7,316 nt of DNA, from assembly GCA_030655795.1 (NCBI GenBank), contig JAUSPJ010000287.1, positions 1-7,316 on the forward strand, in the 5' to 3' direction. The first letter of the stretch is position 1; the number at the start of each line of letters is the position of its first letter. A model generated the notes under the pieces. That model was not told the DNA's origin and searched no databases. It was given only the letters and a program-made list of their open reading frames with translations. Source of the DNA: Fidelibacterota bacterium (GTDB lineage Bacteria > Fidelibacterota > UBA2242). Made by a program: the position numbers and the translations under genes. Shown one piece after another: positions 1 through 6,064 of this stretch.

Positions 1-691
1 CCGTATCGCCTAAGGATACGGATACGACGTCGGTTTCATCGACTTCAGCCCGTACTTCCATTTTAGACATGTCGGAAATTACCAGGATAACGTCTTCCTG
101 GAACACAGATCCCAGGGCAATCTCACCAAGTTCTTTTCTAATGCTGGTGACGATGCCGTTCATGGGAGATAGAATGCGGGTTTTATCCAGATCGTCTTTG
201 GCCTGTCTTAATGCGGCTTCGGCCTGAACGACCTGGCTTTCGGCTATCTCGGTCTGGGCAATCCCCGCTTCCAGTTCTGCTTCCGAGGTCAGGCCGGATT
301 TATACAGCTGTTTTACCCGCTTAAGTTCACTGGCTACCTTTTTCTGGTTTGCCTTGTTGGATTGGACCACCGAAAACGCCCGTTCATAGGCGGCTTCGTA
401 TTGGGCTTTATCCAGTTCAACCAGGAGATCGCCGGCTTTAACCCGATTGCCTAAGTGAACAGTGATATTCGTGATTCGGGCGGCGACATTGGCGCTGATT
501 TTCACCTGGGTCTTGGGAATCAGTGAACCGGAAGCATTAACGGTTTGAACTATTCGCTCCTTCATAACCTTTTCAGTCTGGACCTCAATGGGTTTGACTT
601 TACTTTTATTTTTGTTGGCTACAATGACAACTCCAACAACGATTACCACAAGAACTAGAATAATGATTTTTCGGATGTTTTTCTTTTTCAT
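1..691 (-). CDS. Periplasmic adaptor subunit of an efflux/export system (HlyD/MacA type), C-terminus cut by window edge
   Basis: Membrane fusion protein that would bridge an inner-membrane transporter and the TolC-like protein encoded just upstream. The 230 readable codons show a basic N-terminus and one hydrophobic anchor (about residues 9-25). Next comes the first half of a biotinyl-lipoyl-like domain (about 62-95; HLGNRVKAGDLLVELD at 79-94). An Ala/Gln/Glu/Lys-rich coiled-coil hairpin follows (about 96-168), then the second lipoyl half (ILSPMNGIVTSI, 173-184) and the beginning of the beta-barrel domain. This is the MacA/HlyD_D23 order. The reading frame is still open at the left edge, so the end of the barrel and the membrane-proximal domain are missing. 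The ATG at 691 follows the tolC stop by 20 bp, with GGGAAGGA about 12 nt before it. A MacB-type ABC pump or an RND pump is expected further left, but the adaptor alone does not decide which. Confidence 0.93.
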   Translation of the reverse strand, partial: MKKKNIRKIIILVLVVIVVGVVIVANKNKSKVKPIEVQTEKVMKERIVQTVNASGSLIPKTQVKISANVAARITNITVHLGNRVKAGDLLVELDKAQYEAAYERAFSVVQSNKANQKKVASELKRVKQLYKSGLTSEAELEAGIAQTEIAESQVVQAEAALRQAKDDLDKTRILSPMNGIVTSIRKELGEIALGSVFQEDVILVISDMSKMEVRAEVDETDVVSVSLGDT

Positions 692-711
692 CGAATTCCC
701 AAATCCTTCCC

Positions 712-2010
712 CTATAAGGCGCCCATTAAAAATGCCAGCTGGGCTTCAGCTATCTTTGCATCATATTTTGTGTTGATCATTTGTTGCCGAGCGCTTGTCA
801 GTGTCACCTGAGCATCCAGTACTTCCAGCAAAGTGGCAGAATTCAACCGATACATCTCCTTTGCAAGTCGCATATCTTCCTGGGCGGACACGATATTTAA
901 TTCCTGAATATCTATCATTTCCACATAAGTATTGAGATTTTCGATTAGCAATTGAATCTGCTTGCGGATTTCAATGGTTTTTTTAGCGATGCGATCATCG
1001 TACATCTGATAATTTAACAGATTGCGCTGGATATTTGTTTTCCGTTGAAAACCATTGAAAATGGACCAGCTTAAGTCTAAACCCAGAGAGGAGCTCCAGG
1101 CTTCATCTAATTTTGAATATATAAGGTCTAAATTATTTCCGCCCCGGTTGTAGGAATAGGAGCTGCTTATTGAAGGAAGCCAGGAACCTTTTGCAATCTT
1201 ATACTGTAAATCTGCACTCATCTGGTCCGCTTCCAATGCCAGTAGTTCTTTATTGTTGCTGAGCGCTTTCTCAATGGCAAAACCCAATGCAATTCCCTCG
1301 GGTTTGACATATTCTTTTTCTACGACTTCAAACTGATCGGCGGGATTCCGACCCATCGCCTGGTTTAAGTCGGCAAGTGCATTTTTATAGACGGATTTTT
1401 GACTGATAATATTCAGTCGGTCATTACCCTCTCTGACCTGGGCTTTGAAAAGATCCTTTTTGGCGACTTGTCCGATTTTGTGCATTTCTTCGGTTTTTTT
1501 CAGCTGTTCGCGGCTGTTCTCCAGGGATTTTTCATATACTTTCAGCAGTTCTTGGGCTTTCAAAACGGCGTAAAATCTTGCTGTCGCATCGTTGACGATG
1601 TACTGGCGGGTAAATTCCTGATTGATTTGGGAGCCCCGTAAATCATTCCTGGCTTTCTTGATTGTATTCCACCATTGTCCACCATCATAGATATTTTGAT
1701 TGACATGTAATCCAATTCCATACTGTTTGCTTTTGGATCCTTGGGTAGAATCAATGGGAATACCATCTAAATATCGAACACGAGGGCCCTGGGAAGAGGA
1801 TGACCCGGAATAGCCAATTCCGGCGCTGGGCAGGATGGTATTGTAGGATTCGGTCACCCCTTCTTTGGATATTTGGTACTGTTTTTCTGAAATCTTGATA
1901 TCCGGATTGTTTTTAATAGCCAGCTGAATACAGTCCTCGATAGTCAGTGATTCAGCCAGAAGACTGTTTGCAAAAATTAACAGCAGGGCAAAAAAAGTGA
2001 GTTTACGCAT
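712..2010 (-). CDS. TolC-family outer membrane efflux protein
   Basis: Outer membrane factor of 432 aa, the usual length for the family, forming the trimeric exit duct of a tripartite exporter. A Sec signal peptide is visible (MRKLTFFALLLIFANSLLA, cleavage probably near residue 19-20). Two tandem OEP repeats follow. The first starts with IEDCIQLAIKNNPDI (24-38) and the second with AIEKALSNNKELLALEADQ (245-263). Each contains a long helical hairpin and a strand segment of the type NQNIYDGGQ (104-112) and SWSIFNGFQ (314-322). LLEVLDAQVTLTSARQQ (394-410) is the typical family motif near the end. The ATG at 2010 has AGGA 8 nt upstream, and this site lies inside the last codons of the preceding Yip1 gene. 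The 8-bp overlap (2003-2010) suggests translational coupling. The adaptor gene follows after 20 bp. The substrate cannot be read from the sequence. Confidence 0.95.
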   Translation of the reverse strand: MRKLTFFALLLIFANSLLAESLTIEDCIQLAIKNNPDIKISEKQYQISKEGVTESYNTILPSAGIGYSGSSSSQGPRVRYLDGIPIDSTQGSKSKQYGIGLHVNQNIYDGGQWWNTIKKARNDLRGSQINQEFTRQYIVNDATARFYAVLKAQELLKVYEKSLENSREQLKKTEEMHKIGQVAKKDLFKAQVREGNDRLNIISQKSVYKNALADLNQAMGRNPADQFEVVEKEYVKPEGIALGFAIEKALSNNKELLALEADQMSADLQYKIAKGSWLPSISSSYSYNRGGNNLDLIYSKLDEAWSSSLGLDLSWSIFNGFQRKTNIQRNLLNYQMYDDRIAKKTIEIRKQIQLLIENLNTYVEMIDIQELNIVSAQEDMRLAKEMYRLNSATLLEVLDAQVTLTSARQQMINTKYDAKIAEAQLAFLMGAL

Positions 2011-2635
2011 AAAGTTGTTCCTGTTTTAAATTTTTGCAAGCCCGGCTAGTAATGCTGCTGCGACCGTATGTCAACCAGATGATCGTAATGATCCAAAAGG
2101 GTTTAGATGCTTTTTTATCAAATATAATTCCTAAAGCAATGCCGAAAAGAACGATTTTCCAAATTGCAAAGACATCAATGTTTGCAAAAAATCGAAATAA
2201 AAAATGTTCGCTTTCTTTGAGAAGCAGCGCAAGACTTGTGTAGATTTTTGTGGTTCCCTGTGAGACGATTAAAGGCGTTTTTATACCGAGGCTGACGACA
2301 TCTACCAGTTCGACATAGGCGGTAATCCCAAGCATTTTAAAATATTTTACCTCGCCACCCAATAAGAAATTGCTGACAAATAACATGACAGTCGCCAGTA
2401 CCAGGACTTTCACTACTGTTGCGATCGAGGTCGTGATGTACTGTATGGGGGAATCCGCCTTGCTTTCCATGCGCTCGATGATTGTTTCCTTTTGAATTTC
2501 GGTCAACCGTTCGCTGGTTTCAATACGTGCTTTCTGTTCCGTCATTGCAATGGGTATAATGTAAGTAGTAAGTATCAAACTCATTGTGGCCACAATCAGC
2601 AGCGGAATGACAATGTCCAGCCAGTTAGTCTTCAT
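2003..2635 (-). CDS. Yip1-family multi-pass inner membrane protein (possibly lacking its true N-terminus)
   Basis: The 210-aa hydrophobic protein has about five predicted membrane segments: residues 8-30, 70-93, 102-118, a weaker one near 131-150, and 155-172, with a further hydrophobic stretch at 179-190. NIDVFAIWKIVLFGIALGI (152-170) resembles the conserved C-terminal part of bacterial Yip1-domain proteins, where an aromatic-isoleucine-tryptophan stretch precedes the last helices. A charged, probably soluble loop (31-60) follows the first helix. The gene overlaps tolC by 8 bp and so shares an operon with an export system; its role there is unknown. The ATG at 2635 is the first possible start after an in-frame TGA (2645-2647), but no Shine-Dalgarno precedes it. 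The reading frame continues upstream of that TGA with a convincing N-terminus (separate entry). Family assignment is by motif impression, fairly but not fully certain. Confidence 0.72.
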   Translation of the reverse strand: MKTNWLDIVIPLLIVATMSLILTTYIIPIAMTEQKARIETSERLTEIQKETIIERMESKADSPIQYITTSIATVVKVLVLATVMLFVSNFLLGGEVKYFKMLGITAYVELVDVVSLGIKTPLIVSQGTTKIYTSLALLLKESEHFLFRFFANIDVFAIWKIVLFGIALGIIFDKKASKPFWIITIIWLTYGRSSITSRACKNLKQEQLYA

Positions 2636-2644
2636 TTTTAATGA

Positions 2645-2719
2645 TCAAAAAGTGGCTGATGGTTCCCAGAATAAAGACAATATTTTTGACAGAATCGTTT
2701 TCTCTTGATTTTCGCTCAT
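2645..2719 (-). CDS. 24-codon ORF that looks like the detached N-terminus of the Yip1 gene
   Basis: The ORF reads M-SENQEKTILSKILSLFWEPSATF and ends in TGA at 2645-2647. It starts at an ATG (2719) with an AAGGA Shine-Dalgarno 9 nt upstream, the best initiation site in this region. It lies exactly in frame with the 210-aa Yip1 ORF: 28 codons separate the two ATGs and only the TGA interrupts. The segment ILSLFWEPSATF followed by SLKMKTNW resembles the N-terminal 'phase' of Yip1 proteins, where a short amphipathic helix with a Pro-Ser-x-Thr-Phe motif precedes the first membrane helix. I infer that the ancestral protein was 238 aa, with a sense codon where the TGA stands. If the TGA is real, the piece acts either as a leader peptide allowing reinitiation at 2635 (9 nt after the stop) or as part of a decaying gene. 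Confidence 0.6.
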   Translation of the reverse strand: MSENQEKTILSKILSLFWEPSATF

Positions 2720-2728
2720 GGCACGGTT

Positions 2729-2733
2729 TCCTT
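2729..2733 (-). promoter_or_regulatory. Shine-Dalgarno AAGGA for the upstream Yip1 start
   Basis: AAGGA on the minus strand lies 9 nt before the ATG at 2719. It supports translation beginning there rather than at 2635, where the preceding bases (TGATCATTAAAA) contain no purine-rich site. Confidence 0.6.
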
Positions 2734-2751
2734 TCGTCAACAGGGTTTTAG

Positions 2752-2778
2752 AGTATAGTGTCGGTTAAAAGTTGTCAG
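2752..2778 (-). promoter_or_regulatory. Candidate promoter of the yip1-tolC-adaptor operon
   Basis: On the minus strand CTGACA (2778-2773) resembles a -35 box and TATACT (2757-2752) a -10 box, each 5/6 to the sigma-70 consensus. The spacing is 15 bp, shorter than the ideal 17. The -10 ends 32 bp before the ATG at 2719. The -35 lies inside the 3' arm of the inverted repeat at the end of the tRNA nucleotidyltransferase gene. The consensus may not apply if the host uses a different primary sigma factor. Confidence 0.35.
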
Positions 2779-2810
2779 ATTAAAATTAAGGCTTCTAAAT
2801 TTCTGACAAC
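2771..2810 (-). terminator. Inverted repeat at the end of the cca gene, possible weak terminator
   Basis: The 9-bp arms GTTGTCAGA and TCTGACAAC are perfect (2771-2779 and 2802-2810) and separated by 22 nt. On the transcribed minus strand the second arm is followed directly by TTTT. The 5' arm lies in the last codons of the upstream gene and the loop contains its TAG stop. The stem has only four G-C pairs, the loop is long and the T-tract short. This may therefore be a weak terminator or attenuator, or an operator-like site, rather than an efficient intrinsic terminator. Confidence 0.35.
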
Positions 2811-4219
2811 AACCGGTCTTTATGTGATTCAAGATATGTTTTTGCCGCTTCATAATTGTTTTCTATTTCGCCGGAGAGGATCGCTTCCTCAATGGCGTTT
2901 TTTATATGACCGACCGAGGGCCCCGGTTCCAGATTACAGAGTGTCATAATTTCATCACCACGAACCGGAGACTGGAACGCCCGTAGACGATCCTTTTCTC
3001 CAACTTCCGTGATCTTGTCCACGACGCGATTGAAATTAGCCGTGTATTCGGCCACTTTACGGGGATTTTTTGAGGTAATGTCGGCCCGGCAAAGGACAAT
3101 CAGATCATCAATAATCTCGCCGGCATCCACACACAGGCGCCGAACAGCGCTGTCGGTGACACCTTCATCGGCAATAGCAATTGGCCGGAGATGCAGCCGG
3201 GTCATTTTTTCGGCATATTCCATGATTTTATTAGACAGCTTCAGACGACGGCAAAGCGGTTTGACCATGCGGGCGCCGAGTTCTTCATGACCATGAAAGG
3301 TCCAGCCCTTACCTTCCGCGTAACGCTTGGTTTGCGGTTTGGCGATGTCGTGAATCAAAGCGGTGAACCGCAGTTCGAATTTATCGGTTTTTTCAGCAAT
3401 ATTATCCAGCACCTGCAGTGAATGATGAAAAACGTCTTTATGGTGGTAACCGTTTTTTTGATTGACGCCGTCCAGATTGGCAATTTCCGGCAGAATAATG
3501 TCCAGCAGGCCGCATTTTTTCATCAATAAAAATGCGCGTGACGGTTTCCGGGGGACCTTTAGAATTTTCGTCAATTCTTCGGTGATGCGCTCCTGGGAGA
3601 TAATGGCCATCCGGTCTTTGACCTTGGATATAGCCCGGAAGGTTTCATCTTCAATTTTAAACCCAAGTTGAGTGGAAAAGCGGATAGCTCTCAGCATTCG
3701 AAGAGGGTCATCTGAAAATGTCGTCACCGGATCAAGGGGTGTGCGAATAATACCGGCATCGAGATCGTGCAGACCCTGAAAGTAATCGGACAACTCGTAC
3801 ATTGAATCTTCATTCAGAGACATTGCCAGTGCATTTATGGTGAAATCCCGACGGGCAAGGTCTTCATAGAGAGACCCCTGAGAGACACTGGGTTTGCGGG
3901 AATTGTCCAGATATTGTTCGGACCGGGCCGAGGCAACTTCGATGATAATGTCGTGATAGGGAACCATTGCCGTACCAAATCGAGGATATTCCAGTACCTT
4001 TTTCAGCCGGAAGGAATGCGCGATGGCTTTGGCGAACTCGATACCGTTTCCGACGACGGTGATGTCAATGTCTTTGGTTCCGTGACCCAGGATTCGATCT
4101 CGTATGGCGCCACCGACCAGGTGAGTGCGCACGTTATCCCGATCCGCGATTTTAGCGATGCGCAGCAGGATTTTTGTAATTGGATCATCCGGAGGAAACA
4201 GTAGTTCTAAGAAAGCCAT
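2795..4219 (-). CDS. cca: CCA-adding tRNA nucleotidyltransferase / poly(A) polymerase family protein with HD domain
   Basis: Class II nucleotidyltransferase of 474 aa that probably builds or repairs the 3' CCA end of tRNAs in the cytoplasm, from CTP and ATP. The head domain shows LVGGAIRDRILG (34-45), the metal-binding pair in KDIDITVVG (49-57; D50, D52) and the family signature ARRDFTINALA (122-132). DDPLRMLRAIRFS (170-182) and QERITEELTKIL (209-220) follow. An HD phosphohydrolase-type domain comes next, with HHSLQVLDN (265-273), LIHDIAKP (289-294 for IHDIAK) and FHGHEELGA (308-316). This layout is common in HDIG-type CCA enzymes. It starts with ATG at 4219, just after a 256-bp gene-free spacer. 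Only a weak, very close GATAGGG precedes the start, but no better start with family homology lies upstream. CCA addition versus poly(A) or partial (CC or A only) addition cannot be separated safely from the sequence; CCA addition is the default. Confidence 0.93.
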   Translation of the reverse strand: MAFLELLFPPDDPITKILLRIAKIADRDNVRTHLVGGAIRDRILGHGTKDIDITVVGNGIEFAKAIAHSFRLKKVLEYPRFGTAMVPYHDIIIEVASARSEQYLDNSRKPSVSQGSLYEDLARRDFTINALAMSLNEDSMYELSDYFQGLHDLDAGIIRTPLDPVTTFSDDPLRMLRAIRFSTQLGFKIEDETFRAISKVKDRMAIISQERITEELTKILKVPRKPSRAFLLMKKCGLLDIILPEIANLDGVNQKNGYHHKDVFHHSLQVLDNIAEKTDKFELRFTALIHDIAKPQTKRYAEGKGWTFHGHEELGARMVKPLCRRLKLSNKIMEYAEKMTRLHLRPIAIADEGVTDSAVRRLCVDAGEIIDDLIVLCRADITSKNPRKVAEYTANFNRVVDKITEVGEKDRLRAFQSPVRGDEIMTLCNLEPGPSVGHIKNAIEEAILSGEIENNYEAAKTYLESHKDRLLSEI

Positions 4220-4475
4220 ACCCTATCTCATTTTATCGACGGAATTTAGGCATCACAGGGCTTAATTGCAAAGTAGGAAAAACAGAAGTTTACCATGAAT
4301 GGACGCGAATGATTCATATTTTTTCTAATAGTATTCCTGAAACGGTGAGATGGGTTATTTGATAAAATGGCTATGCAATAAATTTCAATGCAATAAACCA
4401 CCGTCTTTAAAATCTGTATCTGAAAACAATAAACAATTGCGTTGATTCGCTGTAATTTGAGGTTAGAAACTGTAC
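4220..4475. other. AT-rich intergenic region between lipA and cca
   Basis: No convincing gene or RNA is visible in these 256 bp. It holds a 10-bp direct repeat, ATGCAATAAA, at 4373-4382 and 4388-4397 (15-bp period). It also holds a segment CATGAATGGACGCGAAT (4294-4310) that resembles degenerate CACGAAT-type dispersed repeats. A weak promoter-like pair for cca on the minus strand can be drawn: TTGAAA at 4388-4383 and TATCAA at 4364-4359, 18-bp spacing. Just after the lipA stop, CTGTACCTACAG (4470-4481) is an inverted repeat with a two-base loop, too tight to be a terminator. No clear intrinsic terminator for lipA was found. Confidence 0.5.
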
Positions 4476-5315
4476 CTACAGAAGATCTTCAGCATGATAG
4501 GAACTGCGTACCAGCGGGCCGGCCATGACCGAACGAAATCCCATTTTCAGGCCAACTTCTTCAATCTGTTTGAATTCAGCAGGAGTGACGAAGCGGTCAA
4601 CGGGGAGATGGTCTTTGCTAGGCTGCAGATACTGACCGGCGGTAAAAATATCGCAGCCGATTTTTCGTGCATCGTGCATGAGGGCAAAGATTTCACCAGT
4701 TGTTTCACCAAGTCCAACCATAATGCCGGTTTTGGTTACGGCGCCACGCGTTTTGGCATTTTTTAAAACTGTCAGAGATTGATAGTAATCGGCTTGCGGC
4801 CGGGCAACAGGGTAGAGGCGCTGGATGGTTTCTAGATTGTGTCCCAGTACGTCTGGGTTTTCTCCAAGGACGGTTTCCAGAGCAGCAACATCACCTTTGA
4901 AATCGGGAACCAGAATTTCGATCTTACAGTCTGGATTCTGCCGGCGAATTTCCCGGATAGTTTTTGCCCAGTGATCAGCGCCGCCATCGGGCAGATCGTC
5001 CCGGGTGACGGACGTGATAACGGCGTATTTGAGTCCCATGAGTTTAACAGCGTTGCCAACTTTTTGAGGTTCTGCGGGATTGGGAAGAAGCAGTTGGCCG
5101 TTTCTAACGGCGCAGAAGCGACAATTGCGGGTACAGATGTCACCAAGAATCATCAGTGTGGCAGTTCGGCGTCGCCAGCATTCGCCCTGGTTGGGACAAC
5201 GGGCCTCTTCACAGACGGTGTGAAGGTCATGTTGATGAACAATTTCGCGCATCTCCCGGAAGTCGTCGTTGAGGGTGTACTTTACTTTGAGCCAGGCGGG
5301 TTTCCGAACAGTCAT
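4476..5315 (-). CDS. lipA: Lipoyl synthase (radical SAM)
   Basis: Inserts two sulfur atoms into protein-bound octanoyl groups to form lipoyl cofactors for 2-oxoacid dehydrogenases and the glycine cleavage system. Counting from the ATG at 5315 (279 aa), the auxiliary 4Fe-4S motif is CEEARCPNQGEC (C35, C40, C46). The radical SAM motif is CTRNCRFC (C61, C65, C68), and the conserved C-terminal RSSY (270-273) supplies the serine ligand of the auxiliary cluster. TSVTRDDLPDGGA and GIMVGLGET are also typical, and length is normal to slightly short. A GTG at 5327 would add four residues (MDKK), but it sits inside a CACGAATT repeat; neither start has a good Shine-Dalgarno. I prefer the ATG because MTVRKPAWLK matches usual LipA beginnings. 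lipB lies 86 bp upstream on the same strand, so both lipoylation enzymes are probably cotranscribed. Confidence 0.97.
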   Translation of the reverse strand: MTVRKPAWLKVKYTLNDDFREMREIVHQHDLHTVCEEARCPNQGECWRRRTATLMILGDICTRNCRFCAVRNGQLLLPNPAEPQKVGNAVKLMGLKYAVITSVTRDDLPDGGADHWAKTIREIRRQNPDCKIEILVPDFKGDVAALETVLGENPDVLGHNLETIQRLYPVARPQADYYQSLTVLKNAKTRGAVTKTGIMVGLGETTGEIFALMHDARKIGCDIFTAGQYLQPSKDHLPVDRFVTPAEFKQIEEVGLKMGFRSVMAGPLVRSSYHAEDLL

Positions 5316-5324
5316 TTTTTTATC

Positions 5325-5372
5325 CACGAATTATCTCAAAGAGATGCCTTTGGTACACTAATTTCACGAATT
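5325..5372. repeat. Paired CACGAATT repeats with small hairpins in the lipB-lipA spacer
   Basis: CACGAATT occurs at 5325-5332 and again at 5365-5372, in direct orientation and 40 bp apart. Between them two mutually exclusive short hairpins can form: ATCTC-AAA-GAGAT (5333-5345) and CAAAG-AGATGC-CTTTG (5337-5352). From memory, CACGAATT-rich segments occur as degenerate dispersed intergenic repeats in many environmental bacterial genomes; that link is an impression, not a search result. The copy at 5325 would provide the alternative GTG start of lipA. Confidence 0.45.
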
Positions 5373-5401
5373 AATATTTTAGTAAGAAGAGATTATCCAA
5401 A

Positions 5402-6064
5402 TTAATCACTATAATGATTTCTAATTACTTCTGAAAAATTAAATAATGTTCTGAATTTAATAATAACATCACGCTTGACCTGTTCCATCAGAATGTCCGG
5501 CGCCAGGTCGGCAATTCGGGTGATGCCCTTACTCACGATTCCGCAAGGAATTATTCCGTCATAAAGGGAAAGATCGGTGCTGACATTCAGGGCAAAACCG
5601 TGCATGGTGACCCATTTAGATACCCGCATTCCGATAGCGGCGATTTTCTGTTCATTGACCCAGACGCCGGTGAGTTTCTCAATACGTTTGGCGGTAATAT
5701 TATAGTCCGCCAGCAGATTAATAAGCGCCTGTTCTACCGTATGAACATACCAGGCGACGCTCTCTTTGTGGCCCTTTAAATTGAAGATCGGGTAGCCAAC
5801 CAATTGTCCGGGACCGTGATAGGTTATATCGCCGCCGCGATCGACATTGTATATCTCAATGCCCTTGGTTTTCAGGTATTCCTTGCCGGCGATCAGATGC
5901 TGGGCATTAGCGTTTTTACCAAGGGTGTAAACATGCGGATGTTCGACTAAAATGAGCGTGTCGGGAATTTCTTTGCGCACCCGTTTGGCATGAATATCTT
6001 TCTGGATTTCCCAGGCTTTTCCATAAGGGCAGTTTCCAAGGTCAATTACTTCTAATGGTTTCAT
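5402..6064 (-). CDS. lipB: Octanoyl-[acyl carrier protein]:protein octanoyltransferase
   Basis: Transfers octanoate from acyl carrier protein to lipoyl domains, the step before LipA. The 220-aa protein has the family signature RGGDITYHGPGQLVGYP (76-92, H83) and the catalytic pair: lysine in KIAAIGMRVSKWVTMHGFALN (K140) and cysteine in IIPCGI (C174). All key residues are present and length is normal. The ATG at 6064 overlaps the nfo stop in an ATGA (6061-6064), which points to coupled translation and explains the lack of a spacer. The last 15 codons are AT-rich, continuous in composition with the spacer before lipA. Confidence 0.97.
   Translation of the reverse strand: MKPLEVIDLGNCPYGKAWEIQKDIHAKRVRKEIPDTLILVEHPHVYTLGKNANAQHLIAGKEYLKTKGIEIYNVDRGGDITYHGPGQLVGYPIFNLKGHKESVAWYVHTVEQALINLLADYNITAKRIEKLTGVWVNEQKIAAIGMRVSKWVTMHGFALNVSTDLSLYDGIIPCGIVSKGITRIADLAPDILMEQVKRDVIIKFRTLFNFSEVIRNHYSD

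Noticed and set aside
588..776. 62-codon plus-strand frame across the adaptor-tolC junction
   Set aside because: Low-complexity Thr/Phe composition arising from the complement of the adaptor's membrane anchor; no ribosome binding site or homology.
2645..2647. TGA as selenocysteine or as tryptophan in the Yip1 gene
   Set aside because: Only a 5-bp hairpin with an AAA loop follows the TGA, not a convincing bacterial SECIS. All genes here use TGG for Trp and nfo ends at TGA, so recoding is not supported.
3914..4362. Plus-strand frames over the start of cca and the adjoining spacer
   Set aside because: They mirror the coding strand of cca, and the short extension into the spacer shows no domain or initiation signal.
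4470..4481. CTGTACCTACAG as a lipA terminator
   Set aside because: The loop would be two bases, the stem is only 5 bp and no T-tract follows on the transcribed strand.
4839..5405. 188-codon plus-strand open frame opposite lipA
   Set aside because: It lies antisense to a clear LipA with intact iron-sulfur motifs, has no recognisable domain and looks like a shadow frame.
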